Notes under the pieces: generated by a model
Database searches by the model: none
What the model was told of the DNA's origin: nothing
The model's input: the letters and a program-made list of their open reading frames with translations, nothing else
NCBI GenBank assembly: GCA_964385175.1
Contig: CAYLNL010000014.1
Span: forward strand, 1 to 60,159
Reading direction: 5' to 3'
Length of the DNA stretch: 60,159 nucleotides
Source of the DNA: CAYLNL01 sp964385175
GTDB taxonomy: Bacteria; Bacteroidota; Bacteroidia; Flavobacteriales; Flavobacteriaceae
Shown: positions 32,998 through 42,049 of the stretch, piece by piece
Layout of the letters: each line of letters begins with the position of its first letter
Numbering within the stretch: the first letter of the stretch is position 1
Made by a program: the position numbers and the translations under genes

Positions 32998-34836
32998 TTA
33001 TAGCTGCTTATCTATCTGGGCAATTACCCCCACCGCTTTTTCATAATCCTGCTGCATGGCTACGTTGCTGGAGGGGGTATAGCGTGCCAGTTCGCAGCTG
33101 TTTAGCAGCGCTATAAACTCGGTTACAGTATCTTCGCCTGCCCCGTTAGATGCCAGCAACTCTCGTATTTTATCCTTGCTGAATTCGGAGGGTTCTATCT
33201 GTAACTTGGCTTTTAGGTAATTGTGCAACGCCCGCTCCAGAGCCTCGTAGAAAGCTTCTTTTTTGCCTAATGCTTTTTTCGCTTCCGAAAGATATTTTTT
33301 AGCCAGCTTATTAGCTTCTTTCACCCGTCGGCCTTCCGCATCAGAGGCAATAATTTTTCGCTTTTTTGCTATGATAATTAGTAATGGTAATAGTAAGAGA
33401 GGAGCGATGAGCAATATATAGAAAAGCCTAGAACGATAGAAATCGGCCATCTTTTTAGGCTGAAAATCAGCATTCAGCTTTATAAACCGGAACTGGCTGC
33501 CAGTTGCCGCTATGGGTTGCTTATAGACGCCTGTTACCGATGTGGTGGGTTGACCGGTGCTTACAGGGCCTTCAAATACATTGATAAGAATTTCCCGGGA
33601 TGAAAGCGTCTTATACGCTCCCTGCAATGGGTCAAAATAAGAGAAAGAAATGCCGGTGATAGGATATTTACCACGGTATTGGGGCACTACGGTATAATTT
33701 TCAGAAACTTTTCCCTGCATTCCAGACAGGTTAGTAGATAGCTCTTCCTTAAATTCTGGCTCATATACTTCCAGCGAGTTGGGGAGTATTAGTTTAGGAA
33801 GTTTAAACAATTTTGGATTCCCTTTTCCGCTGACTTCTACTTTAATAGAGAAAGACTCAGTGGCCTTTAAGTCGGTTTTAGAAGGGATAACATTAAAATC
33901 AAATTGCCCAACCGCCCCGGTGAAATCAGCCGGTTTGCCTTCTTCGGGTAGGGGCTTCACGGTGATAGTTCGCGCCCCTGCTGCAACTGTTTTATGAACC
34001 TGTTCGTAAAGTCGCCCGCCAAAAAAATCGCGTCGGTTGGTAGGCACTTCCACGGTAACATCTAACGAGAGAGGCTCTATTTCTAATTTCCCGGTTTTTT
34101 GCGGGTACAACACCACCTGTTTTAACAATACAAACTGGTATGGCTTTCCTTCATAACTGCCATTTTCAACCCTTAGTTGCTTTATTTCAATATCCTGCGA
34201 CCAGAAATTGTTGTAGGTAGGGCTATCTAACGTAATAAAATTAGATACCGGTGTAGAAGGGCTAAAATATAGCTTATACACCACACTGATAGGTTCATTG
34301 AGATAAGGATTGGGTTTAGAAACCTCCGCTACTAAGTGTAAATTATCATCTGCAATATCCTCGGCTGTTTTCTCCTCGCTGGGTTTCTCCACAGCTGCTG
34401 TAACTTCAATATTTATAGGAAGCGTTTTATAAGTAGCGCCATCTATGACTATGGCAGCCTGTGAAATCGTAAATTTTCCTTTTGCCGTAGGCGCCAGCAT
34501 GTAGGAATACGTTTTAGAAAAACTCCGTTTCCCATTTATCCACGAGGTGCTGATGGATTGATTAGGACCCATTAACACCCGGAAGCCTGAAAAATCGGGA
34601 GGAGAAAAATTATCCCCGTCTTTATTCATGATAAAATCAATGCGAAGACGCTCATTGATACCGAGTTTCTCCTTGCTCGCTTTTGCTTCAAAACGTATGC
34701 CTTCTTCCTGGGCATACGTGCCAACTGCGAGGAGAAAAACTCCAGCAGATATGCAAAACTTTCCTATCTTTTTTAGGATAGAAATCTCCACCCTTTGCAT
34801 CATTTTTTCATACGTTTTTTTGTCATACGGTTTCAT
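32998..34836 (-). CDS. batD: BatD: oxygen-tolerance membrane protein
   Basis: This is a 612-residue protein. The ATG at 34836 overlaps the batC stop (TGATG). An N-terminal signal/anchor lies near 25-43 (ISAGVFLLAVGTYAQ). The periplasmic beta-rich BatD domain includes FSPPDFSGFRVLMGPNQS and SKPNPYLNEPISVVYKLYF. A transmembrane segment (FYILLIAPLLLLPLLIIIA) near 470 is followed by a basic cytoplasmic helical domain with ALERALHNYLKAKL. Function is inferred from the operon; the biochemical role of Bat proteins is unresolved, though they are thought to form a membrane complex with VWA partners. Confidence 0.85.
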   Translation of the reverse strand: MKPYDKKTYEKMMQRVEISILKKIGKFCISAGVFLLAVGTYAQEEGIRFEAKASKEKLGINERLRIDFIMNKDGDNFSPPDFSGFRVLMGPNQSISTSWINGKRSFSKTYSYMLAPTAKGKFTISQAAIVIDGATYKTLPINIEVTAAVEKPSEEKTAEDIADDNLHLVAEVSKPNPYLNEPISVVYKLYFSPSTPVSNFITLDSPTYNNFWSQDIEIKQLRVENGSYEGKPYQFVLLKQVVLYPQKTGKLEIEPLSLDVTVEVPTNRRDFFGGRLYEQVHKTVAAGARTITVKPLPEEGKPADFTGAVGQFDFNVIPSKTDLKATESFSIKVEVSGKGNPKLFKLPKLILPNSLEVYEPEFKEELSTNLSGMQGKVSENYTVVPQYRGKYPITGISFSYFDPLQGAYKTLSSREILINVFEGPVSTGQPTTSVTGVYKQPIAATGSQFRFIKLNADFQPKKMADFYRSRLFYILLIAPLLLLPLLIIIAKKRKIIASDAEGRRVKEANKLAKKYLSEAKKALGKKEAFYEALERALHNYLKAKLQIEPSEFSKDKIRELLASNGAGEDTVTEFIALLNSCELARYTPSSNVAMQQDYEKAVGVIAQIDKQL

Positions 34837-35708
34837 CACCAGTCCTTTTCGGTTTTCGTTTTTACGCCTTTCACTTTTTGGGCATTCACTTTTTCCTGCA
34901 CTTTTCGCTCTTCGTTATTCACGGCTTCCAGGATGTTTTTTAGCTGCTGGGGCGATAGCTGGCTGGGAAGGGGCTGCTGTTTTCCCTGCTCGTCTTTGGG
35001 CTGCCCGTCTTTTTTATCAGGTTCTCCCGGTTTTTGTTTTTCATTGCCTTTTTCGTCTTTATCCGGCTTGCCTTGGTCTTTCTGGTCTCGGTCGCCTTTA
35101 TCCTGATTTTTCTGATTTTTGTTGTCTTGATTCTTGTCTCTTGATTCTTGATTCTCTTTATCCTGGTTTTTCTGGTCTTGATTTCCCTTGTCCTGGTTCT
35201 TGTCTTTTGATTCTTGGTTCTCTTTATCCTGTTTCTGGTCTTGCTGTTGTTTTTTTAGCATTTCCTTCGCCAGCGCCAGGTTGTAGCGGGTTTCTTCATC
35301 GGAAGGGTCGTTTCGGAGGGCTTCTTTATAGGCTTCCACGGCTTTGTCGTACGCTTTATTCTTCATAAATACGTTGCCCATATTGTGATAGGCGTTGTGT
35401 TTAGAGTCTTTCACCTGAGCAATTTCGCCGGCTTGTTTGTAGCGGTTCAGCGCTTCGTCCAAGTGTTCGTTCCGGTAATAGGCATTGCCCAGATTGTATT
35501 TCGCCGCCGTATTTTCTCCGCTCCTGGAAATGGCGACCCGGTAATTGGCTTCAGCATCTGCAAATTTATTTTCGGCAATATCCTGGTTGGCTTCATAGGT
35601 GGCATTGTTGGACGCTGTCGTTGCTTTCTGTTGCTGCTTCGCATTTTCTTCCTGCGAAAACCCCACTGAAGTTACTAAAAATATCGCTAAAAGAATCAAC
35701 CATTTCAT
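34836..35708 (-). CDS. batC: BatC: TPR protein with low-complexity tail
   Basis: This is a 290-residue protein with a signal peptide (MKWLILLAIFLVTSVGFSQ). About three TPR units span 35-145 (KYNLGNAYYRNEHLDEALNRY, AYHNMGNVFMKNKAYDKAVEAY). Then comes a ~95-residue Gln/Asn/Lys/Asp tract built of repeats such as KENQESKDKNQDKGNQDQ. This tract corresponds on the DNA to the same 7-base repeat that fills the batD-batE gap, so a microsatellite has expanded inside the gene. The C-terminal helix (LSPQQLKNILEAVNNEERKVQ) is the conserved tail seen in BatC-like proteins. It couples to batD by a 1-base overlap. Confidence 0.85.
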   Translation of the reverse strand: MKWLILLAIFLVTSVGFSQEENAKQQQKATTASNNATYEANQDIAENKFADAEANYRVAISRSGENTAAKYNLGNAYYRNEHLDEALNRYKQAGEIAQVKDSKHNAYHNMGNVFMKNKAYDKAVEAYKEALRNDPSDEETRYNLALAKEMLKKQQQDQKQDKENQESKDKNQDKGNQDQKNQDKENQESRDKNQDNKNQKNQDKGDRDQKDQGKPDKDEKGNEKQKPGEPDKKDGQPKDEQGKQQPLPSQLSPQQLKNILEAVNNEERKVQEKVNAQKVKGVKTKTEKDW

Positions 35709-35783
35709 TTTTAAAGTTATTTGTTATTAAGTTATTGGTTGTTATTAGTTGTCATTGATAGCTATTGATGGTTATTGATTATT

Positions 35784-35876
35784 AAATCTCAATACTCACA
35801 TCTCACTACTCAATACTAAAATTTTTCTTGGTTCTGATAAAAAAATCTCAATACTCATATCTTACTACTCAATACT
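35784..35876. repeat. pair of 34-base direct repeats between batC and batB
   Basis: aaatctcaatactcacat.. at 35784-35817 recurs at 35843-35876 with about two changes. The second copy overlaps the 3' end of batB (gene end 35869) and supplies its stop codon. Related ctcaatact words occur inverted at 40905-40937 upstream of DUF58. The rest of the gap consists of ttattgatg-like imperfect repeats. Confidence 0.75.
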
Positions 35877-36909
35877 TTTCTTCATTAAACAAATTTAATC
35901 GTTTCAACCACGCTGTTTTCCGTTCCAGCAGGAAAATATCTAACAACAGCAACGCAATAGCGGCTCCTAAAAACCACTGGAACTGGCCTTTGAAGTCGGC
36001 GAATTGCTTGGCTTCAAATTCGGTCTTGTCCATTTTTTCAAGGGTTTCTTTCACAAAGGCTATGGCGTCTTCGGTGCTGGTGCCGTCTATGTAGGCACCT
36101 TTTCCCCGTTGGGCGATCTCGGTCAGGATGAGGTCATTTCGCTTGGTAATGACCACCTCACCGTTCTGATCTTTTTTGTAGGATTCCACAATGCCGTTTA
36201 ATTTTTCGGGAATGGGGCTTCCTTTGGCTGTGCCGACTCCTATGGTAAATACCCGTATTCCCTGTTCTGCAGCTTCTTCCACGGCGCTGAGGGCATTGTC
36301 GGAATGATCTTCGCCGTCGGAAATGATGAAAAGCACTTTGTTGGTGGAGTCCTCAGGGTCATAGTATTTTTGGGCTAAGGTAATGGCTTCGTCTATGGCG
36401 GTTCCCTGGGAGGAAACCATATCGGTGTTGATGTTTTGGAGGAACATTTTGGCTGCAGCATAATCGGTGGTGATGGGCAGCTGGGGGAACGCCTGGCCGG
36501 CATAGACGGCAATCCCCGTTTTGTCGCCCGCCAGGTTGTTGATGATTTCGGAAACGATGCGCTTGGCTTTTTCCAGCCGGTTGGGGGCAATATCTTCGGC
36601 TAACATGCTTTTGGACACGTCTATGGCGAATACAATGGCTACGCCTTCCCGCTTCACGGTTTCCAGCTTGGTGCCTATTTTGGGATTCACCAGAGCAATG
36701 ACGAGACAGGCGAAAGCGAGGAGCAAAACCCCGGTTTTTATGATGGATTTGAAGGTAGAGGTATCGGGGCTCAGCTTGCGAAGCAGCGCACTGTCGGCGA
36801 ATTTTTTCCGGGTACGGTGGCGCCACAGCAGGAGCTGCAGGAACAGCAGCAGCAGCAGCGGAATTACCAGCAGCAGGTAGAAATATGTAGGGGCTTCTAA
36901 TTGATACAT
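35869..36909 (-). CDS. batB: BatB: VWA domain membrane protein
   Basis: This is a 346-residue protein. Transmembrane segments lie at about 10-28 and 57-75. The von Willebrand A domain has its metal-ion MIDAS motif at Asp97, Ser99, Ser101 (FAIDVSKSML), with IISDGEDHSDN later in the domain. A C-terminal transmembrane segment lies near 315-335 (FLGAAIALLLLDIFLLE). It is BatA/BatB-like, here called BatB by gene order. It probably pairs with BatA in the membrane complex and may be remodelled by the MoxR ATPase encoded at the operon start. The stop codon lies in a dispersed repeat. Confidence 0.88.
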   Translation of the reverse strand: MYQLEAPTYFYLLLVIPLLLLLFLQLLLWRHRTRKKFADSALLRKLSPDTSTFKSIIKTGVLLLAFACLVIALVNPKIGTKLETVKREGVAIVFAIDVSKSMLAEDIAPNRLEKAKRIVSEIINNLAGDKTGIAVYAGQAFPQLPITTDYAAAKMFLQNINTDMVSSQGTAIDEAITLAQKYYDPEDSTNKVLFIISDGEDHSDNALSAVEEAAEQGIRVFTIGVGTAKGSPIPEKLNGIVESYKKDQNGEVVITKRNDLILTEIAQRGKGAYIDGTSTEDAIAFVKETLEKMDKTEFEAKQFADFKGQFQWFLGAAIALLLLDIFLLERKTAWLKRLNLFNEEKY

Positions 36910-37030
36910 TTTATGTATTGGCTTGAGTTCAGGTTAAAAAATCATATACTATATTGCTTACCAATTTTTTTTGTATTTGAACTTTTCATTTCTTTTCGTG
37001 CTTGGCGGTTGAGATTTTACCGCAAGAATC

Positions 37031-37316
37031 GCAAAGGGATTTATTTCTTTTTCACTTCTGTTTTTTGATAGCTCTTTTTCAGTCATATCTTTTTTTGTGA
37101 TTTCTTCGTGAACCTTGCGTTTCCTTGTGTGCTTAGCGGTTGAGATTTTAACGCAAGGATCGCAAAGAAATACGCAAAGGGATTTATTTCTTTTTCACTT
37201 CTGTTTTTTGATAGCTCTTTTTCAGTCATATCTTTTTTTGTGATTTCTTCGTGAACCTTGCGTTTCCTTGCGTGCTTGGCGGTTAAGGTTTTTTACCGCA
37301 AGGGTCGCAAAGCTAT
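37031..37316. repeat. two tandem ~143-bp direct repeats between batA and batB
   Basis: Copy 1 starts at gcaaaggg 37031 and copy 2 at 37174. Each contains gtcatatctttttttgtgat, cgtgaaccttgcgtttccttg and a tail of cgcaaggRtcgcaaag. A partial third start is at about 37319, and a fragment lies at about 36995-37030. The 455-base gap (36910-37364) contains no gene I can support. The gcaagg-cgcaaag words resemble dispersed intergenic repeats found in many bacterial genomes. Confidence 0.8.
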
Positions 37317-37364
37317 ATGCAAAGGCACCAGGTTTTTATTTTCTTATCTCCAATTCGGGGTCTA

Positions 37365-38366
37365 TCATATAAAACTTCTGTATAAGGTGTATTTTAATCC
37401 TAATTCGATGAGCAACAGCAGCCCGGCGAACAGCACGAGCGGACGGAATTTCTCATCATAATTGTAATAGCGAAATTCTTCCACTTCCGTTTTTTCCAGT
37501 TTATTGATCTCCTGGTAAATTTCGGAAAGTTTTTCGTTATCGGTTGCCCGGAAATATCTGCCCCCGGTTTCATCGGCGATCTTTTTGAGGAGTTTTTCAT
37601 CAATTTCCACCTCGTTATAGCCGTACCGGAAGCTTCCGTCGGGGTTGAGAGCAACAGGAGTCAGCGCCCTGCCGTTGGTGCCGAGCCCGATAGTATAGGT
37701 CTTGATGTCATACGCCACAGCCAGTCCTGCCGCCGTTTCGGGGTCAATGGCGCCGGTATTGTTTACGCCATCCGTCAGGAGAATGATGACCTTGCTTTTG
37801 GCTTTGCTGTCTTTGAGGCGGTTCACGGCGGTAGCAAGTCCCATGCCTATGGCCGTTCCGTCATCCAGCAGGCCGTAGCTTATGTCTTTGAGAGCGCTCA
37901 GCACAATGGCTTTATCACTGGTAACGGGTGTTTTCGTGAAGCTCTCCCCAGAATAGACCACCAGCCCGATACGGTCGTTGGGGCGCTCTTGTATGAATTG
38001 GGCGGCTACTTCTTTGAGCGCGCTGAGGCGGTTGGGTTTCAGATCCCGGGCTAACATACTGGAGGATACATCGATCGCCATGATGATGTCTATACCCCGT
38101 GTGGTTTTCGTTTTGCTGGAAATGGCGGTGGTTTGGGGTCTTGCCAGGGCGGTAATGAGAGCTGCCAGCGCCAGCAGCCGGAGGGCAAACAGCAGGGGTT
38201 TTAGCTTTGCCAGCAGCGACGGGCTGGTTTTGAATCCGTCTATACCGGATATTTTCAGCGTAGCGGTTTCTTTTTTTCGTTTGAAAAGATACCATGCCAC
38301 GGCTGCCAGCAGGGAGAGCAGCAGCCAGAAGTATTGCGGATGGGCGAATGTGATATCGGTAAACAT
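37365..38366 (-). CDS. batA: BatA: VWA domain membrane protein
   Basis: This is a 333-residue protein. Hydrophobic segments lie at about 10-27 and 58-75, then a von Willebrand A domain with MIDAS Asp99, Ser101, Ser103 (MAIDVSSSML), VILLTDGVNNTG, and a C-terminal transmembrane segment (VLFAGLLLLIELGL). It is homologous to BatB. In the operon it follows the 550-residue BatD-like gene by 5 bases. It is probably a periplasm-facing VWA partner in the Bat complex. Confidence 0.88.
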   Translation of the reverse strand: MFTDITFAHPQYFWLLLSLLAAVAWYLFKRKKETATLKISGIDGFKTSPSLLAKLKPLLFALRLLALAALITALARPQTTAISSKTKTTRGIDIIMAIDVSSSMLARDLKPNRLSALKEVAAQFIQERPNDRIGLVVYSGESFTKTPVTSDKAIVLSALKDISYGLLDDGTAIGMGLATAVNRLKDSKAKSKVIILLTDGVNNTGAIDPETAAGLAVAYDIKTYTIGLGTNGRALTPVALNPDGSFRYGYNEVEIDEKLLKKIADETGGRYFRATDNEKLSEIYQEINKLEKTEVEEFRYYNYDEKFRPLVLFAGLLLLIELGLKYTLYRSFI

Positions 38367-38371
38367 GGCAG

Positions 38372-40024
38372 TTAGCTTCCTTTAAAATCTATGGATTGGA
38401 TGATCCGGTTGACTACTTTTTCAGCGTACGGGTCATCTTCTTTATGGATGATGACCACCTGTTGAATGCCTCCATTGCGGGCAAAGCTCAGCAGGATATA
38501 GGCGGCCTTTTCAGCTTTTTTAGTTTTAGGATCGGGGATTTCCATTGTTCCGAAAACTTTTATGCCTGTTTTTCCGGCGGGAGTAGTGAAATCTTCCTTC
38601 TTGATAAGGATATTTCTGGCGCCCCGGGCTTCCATTTCGGCAAGCGAGCCGTCAATGGCTTTTTGAAGGTCAACGGAACCTCCTTCTTTAAAAATTATAG
38701 AACTGATAAGAATGTAAAATTTGCCCATCATACTGCCATACGAAAAGGCTTCGGAACGGGCTATGAGAGCTTTGGCTTCTTCGGGAAGCGGAATGTCGGT
38801 TCGTTTTAACACCTTGGGCGTTTCTAAGGAAATGGGGGGATAGCCATATTCACTGGCAACCCATTCACCTTGCAGCAGCGTTTTGGTGGAATGTCCGAAA
38901 ACTGTGTCTCTGAGATGGCTGAAGCCGTAATACCCGATGGCAGTTCCCGTGCCAATGGCCAGGAAGGCAGCGGCGATAACCGTGGCGAGGATGATCTTTT
39001 TCCGGCGTTTTTTGCGGGCGACTTCTTCGGCATAGGCTGCATTCGCCAATAATTCTTCCTCGGTGGGCTCAGGTAGCGCCTCTTTGGTTTTTACCAGCGT
39101 CTGCTCCACGATTTTCCGGTCGCCCCGGATGGTTTCGTCTTGTGGGGTGGACTTGGCGAATTTCACCAGGTCGGCGGTCTGGAGTACTTTTTTGAACTGG
39201 GCAAGCGTATCTTCATCCAGCTGCAAATTCCCGGAGTCTTTCAGCAGCTCCAGCTTGGCGATCAGCTCATCCGTGGTGCTTTCCAGCGCCGAAACATGGA
39301 TTTCTTCTTCCAGGTAGGCGCGGACGATGTTTACCAGCTGGGAATAATAGGTTTTGTATTCGGACTGGATGAGGTACCTGGATTCGTCTAATTTTTGTAA
39401 GGCTAATAATGCCCGGTCATACGGTGGAAGCAGCGCTTCTTTCTGCGCTTCTGTCAGGGGTTTTTTCCGGAAAACGAACCAATAAAGCGCTCCACCGATG
39501 AGGAGCAACGCTAAAAGCCCATAAAGAAGGTAGCGGAGCCGCTCCGGGCTGGTCTTTTCCACCGCTATAATGGGTTTTATATCGTACATTTTCTGTTTGG
39601 TGGTATCTACCGTCACCGTGCGAACGGTTATGGTGAGCGAATCGGTATAATACGGTGCATTGTTGATGAGAATGCGCTGGCGGGGCAGGGTATAGACACC
39701 GGAGTCAAACTGGGTAAGGGCGTATTTTTTGATGAGGTCCCATTTGTCTTGCCGGCGGAGCGTATCGGTAGGAGAGGCTTCTACCATTTCCATCGGCAGG
39801 AAGGTTTGCCCCTCGGGGAAAACCACCTGGGCGGTAGTGTCGGCAGCGACTTTCAGGGTATAGTGAATCTGTTCGCCTATTTTCAGCGCCGTGGAATCAA
39901 GGGACGCGGTTACGGGACTGGTCTGTGCAGACAGAACGGGAGACGCCGTGAAGCCCGTCACGAGGAAACCGAACCGCCATAGGAGGCGAAGAAAAAGGGC
40001 AATATGTTTGGTATCGTGTTTCAT
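38372..40024 (-). CDS. BatD-like / DUF4381-like membrane protein of the Bat operon
   Basis: This is a 550-residue protein. A hydrophobic N-terminal signal region (about 8-32) is followed by a beta-rich extracytoplasmic domain (LKIGEQIHYTLKVAADTTAQ, FDSGVYTLPRQRILIN). A transmembrane segment (LRYLLYGLLALLLIGGALYWFVF) lies near 170. Then comes a helical DUF4381-like cytoplasmic domain (DRALLALQKLDESRY, YYSQLVNIVRAYLEEEI). A second transmembrane segment (ILATVIAAAFLAIGTGTAIGYY) near 355 precedes an additional C-terminal domain of about 180 residues that I do not recognise. This extra domain is unusual for the operon position between DUF58 and BatA. Confidence 0.7.
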   Translation of the reverse strand: MKHDTKHIALFLRLLWRFGFLVTGFTASPVLSAQTSPVTASLDSTALKIGEQIHYTLKVAADTTAQVVFPEGQTFLPMEMVEASPTDTLRRQDKWDLIKKYALTQFDSGVYTLPRQRILINNAPYYTDSLTITVRTVTVDTTKQKMYDIKPIIAVEKTSPERLRYLLYGLLALLLIGGALYWFVFRKKPLTEAQKEALLPPYDRALLALQKLDESRYLIQSEYKTYYSQLVNIVRAYLEEEIHVSALESTTDELIAKLELLKDSGNLQLDEDTLAQFKKVLQTADLVKFAKSTPQDETIRGDRKIVEQTLVKTKEALPEPTEEELLANAAYAEEVARKKRRKKIILATVIAAAFLAIGTGTAIGYYGFSHLRDTVFGHSTKTLLQGEWVASEYGYPPISLETPKVLKRTDIPLPEEAKALIARSEAFSYGSMMGKFYILISSIIFKEGGSVDLQKAIDGSLAEMEARGARNILIKKEDFTTPAGKTGIKVFGTMEIPDPKTKKAEKAAYILLSFARNGGIQQVVIIHKEDDPYAEKVVNRIIQSIDFKGS

Positions 40025-40030
40025 AAAAGG

Positions 40031-40897
40031 TCAGGCTCTTCGTTTGAAATAGCCCAATAATTTTTTTACATAGCTTTCATCCAGACGGCAGCTCAAAATG
40101 CCGGCGCCGCTTTTGGTGAAGGCAGTCTGGAAATAATCCACCCGCTCTTTATAGAAAGCGGTATAGCGATTTCTCACGGTGCGGGATTGGGTGTTTACGA
40201 GGAGATGCTCGCCGGTTTCGGCATCTTCCATCTGAACAATGCCCAGGTTGGGGAGGGCTTCTTCCCGGTGGTCGTATATGCGTATGCCCGTGAGGTCGTG
40301 TTTTTTACCGACGATCTTCAGGGTTTGCTGGTAATCATCCGTCATAAAATCGGACAGCACAAAGGCAATAGCCCGCTTTTTCAGTACGTTGGATAAAAAT
40401 TTCAGAGCTTCGGCAAGGTCGGTCTTTTTGCTGCGGGGCTCAAATTCCAGCAACTCCCGGATGATCCGCAGGATGTGGGAGCGTCCTTTTTTAGGAGGGA
40501 TAAAGAGCTCTACCCTATCGGAAAACAGGATAAGCCCCACTTTGTCGTTGTTTTGCAGGGCAGAAAAAGCAAGCGTGGCGGAAATTTCGGTTATCATGTC
40601 TTTTTTGAACTGGCGGTGTGTGCCGAAAAACTCGGAGCCGCTCACGTCCACCAGCAGCATCATGGTGAGCTCCCGCTCTTCTTCAAAAACCTTCACGAAC
40701 GGTTCGTGGTAGCGGGCGGTTACATTCCAGTCGATGCTGCGCACATCGTCCCCGAACTGGTAGGGGCGTACCTCGCTGAAGGTCATCCCCCTTCCCTTAA
40801 ACGTGGAATGATACTCCCCGCCAAAAATATGGTCACTCAGCCGGCGGGTCTTTATCTCTATCGTTCGCACTTTTTTAAGCAGCTCTTTGGTATCCAC
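40031..40897 (-). CDS. DUF58 domain protein of the Bat operon
   Basis: This is a 288-residue protein without membrane segments. The DUF58 signature GRGMTFSEVRPYQFGDDVRSIDWNVTAR spans about 36-62. A VWA-like MIDAS Asp84, Ser86, Ser88 (LLVDVSGSEF) follows. DUF58 proteins usually sit next to MoxR ATPases and are thought to be their VWA-type substrates. It ends 6 bases before the BatD-like gene. The 150 bases upstream of its start hold ctcaatact/ttcttga repeats and a conserved dispersed word (40973-40999). Confidence 0.9.
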   Translation of the reverse strand: MDTKELLKKVRTIEIKTRRLSDHIFGGEYHSTFKGRGMTFSEVRPYQFGDDVRSIDWNVTARYHEPFVKVFEEERELTMMLLVDVSGSEFFGTHRQFKKDMITEISATLAFSALQNNDKVGLILFSDRVELFIPPKKGRSHILRIIRELLEFEPRSKKTDLAEALKFLSNVLKKRAIAFVLSDFMTDDYQQTLKIVGKKHDLTGIRIYDHREEALPNLGIVQMEDAETGEHLLVNTQSRTVRNRYTAFYKERVDYFQTAFTKSGAGILSCRLDESYVKKLLGYFKRRA

Positions 40898-40904
40898 TTT
40901 TTTA

Positions 40905-41041
40905 GTATTGAGATATTAGTATTGAGTATTGAGATTTTTTTATTCTATTCTCTTTTTTCTCCCTTCGTCCTCGCTCCCTTCAACAAGCTCAGGGCGAGCA
41001 AGACAAGTTCTCTCAGTTCTTGATTCTTGATTCTTGGTTCT
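40905..41041. repeat. repeat-filled gap between MoxR and DUF58 genes
   Basis: The gap holds tattgag repeats (40905-40937) and the dispersed word cccttcaacaagctcagggc within 40973-40999, which resembles an inverted-repeat sequence found in many unrelated bacterial genomes. It also holds four ttcttga heptamers (41012-41041). No gene is visible. Confidence 0.55.
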
Positions 41042-41047
41042 CAACAA

Positions 41048-42049
41048 CTACGGTACTTCAATTTCATTTACAATTTTATTGATAATTTCTTCCGAAGTGA
41101 TGTTCTCGGCTTCGGCTTCGTAGGTAATGCCAATGCGGTGGCGCAACACGTCGTGTATCACTGCCCGCACATCTTCGGGAATTACATAGCCTCTTCGCCT
41201 CAGGAAGGCGTAGCATTTGGAGGCATGAGCGAGGTTGATGCTACCCCGGGGCGAGGCGCCGAAACTGATGAGGGGTTTCAGGTTGCCGAGGTTGTATTTT
41301 TCAGGATAGCGAGTGGCGAAAATGATGTCCAAGATATATTTTTCAATTTTTTCGTCCATATATACTTCCCGGACTACTTCCTGGGCTTTGAGGATTTGCT
41401 CCAGGGAAATTACGGGCTGTATGTTTTCAAAATCGCCGGCGAGGTTTGCCCGGATAATGCGTTGCTCTTCGTCCACTTTGGGATAGTCTATGACGGTTTT
41501 GAGCATAAACCGGTCCACCTGGGCTTCGGGCAACGGGTAAGTTCCTTCCTGCTCAATGGGGTTCTGGGTTGCCATGACCATAAAGGGGCGGTCTAATTTG
41601 AAGGTTTCCTCGCCTATGGTCACCTGCCGCTCCTGCATGGCTTCCAGCAATGCCGACTGTACTTTGGCAGGCGCCCGGTTAATTTCATCTGCCAGGACGA
41701 AATTGGCAAAGATGGGCCCTTTTTTTATGGAGAAATCGTTTTGCTTGATGTTGTAGATCATCGTTCCCACAACGTCTGCCGGGAGCAGATCGGGGGTAAA
41801 CTGGATGCGGCTGAAACTGCCGTGAACGGCTTTGGAAAGGGTGTTGATGGCTAAGGTCTTTGCCAGCCCCGGAACGCCTTCCAGCAGAATGTGCCCTCGC
41901 CCCAGAAGCCCTATCAGCAGGCGTTCTACCATGTGCTTCTGTCCTATGATGACTTTGTTGAGTTCGTGGGTGAGGGTGTCCACAAAAGCGCTTTCCCGGG
42001 CTATTTTTTCGTTAAGGACGCCTATGTCAAGGATGGGTTGTTCGTTCAT
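41048..42049 (-). CDS. MoxR-family AAA+ ATPase
   Basis: This is a 333-residue protein. Walker A GVPGLAKT is at residues 58-65, and Walker B includes VLADEINRAPAK, with the family motif SALLEAMQERQVTIGEETF and the sensor MATQNPIEQEGTYPLPEAQVDRFM. It is the first gene of the minus-strand Bat operon. MoxR ATPases are AAA+ chaperones thought to assemble or activate VWA-domain proteins, here DUF58, BatA and BatB. No clear consensus -7 box is seen in the 160 AT-rich bases upstream. Confidence 0.92.
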   Translation of the reverse strand: MNEQPILDIGVLNEKIARESAFVDTLTHELNKVIIGQKHMVERLLIGLLGRGHILLEGVPGLAKTLAINTLSKAVHGSFSRIQFTPDLLPADVVGTMIYNIKQNDFSIKKGPIFANFVLADEINRAPAKVQSALLEAMQERQVTIGEETFKLDRPFMVMATQNPIEQEGTYPLPEAQVDRFMLKTVIDYPKVDEEQRIIRANLAGDFENIQPVISLEQILKAQEVVREVYMDEKIEKYILDIIFATRYPEKYNLGNLKPLISFGASPRGSINLAHASKCYAFLRRRGYVIPEDVRAVIHDVLRHRIGITYEAEAENITSEEIINKIVNEIEVP

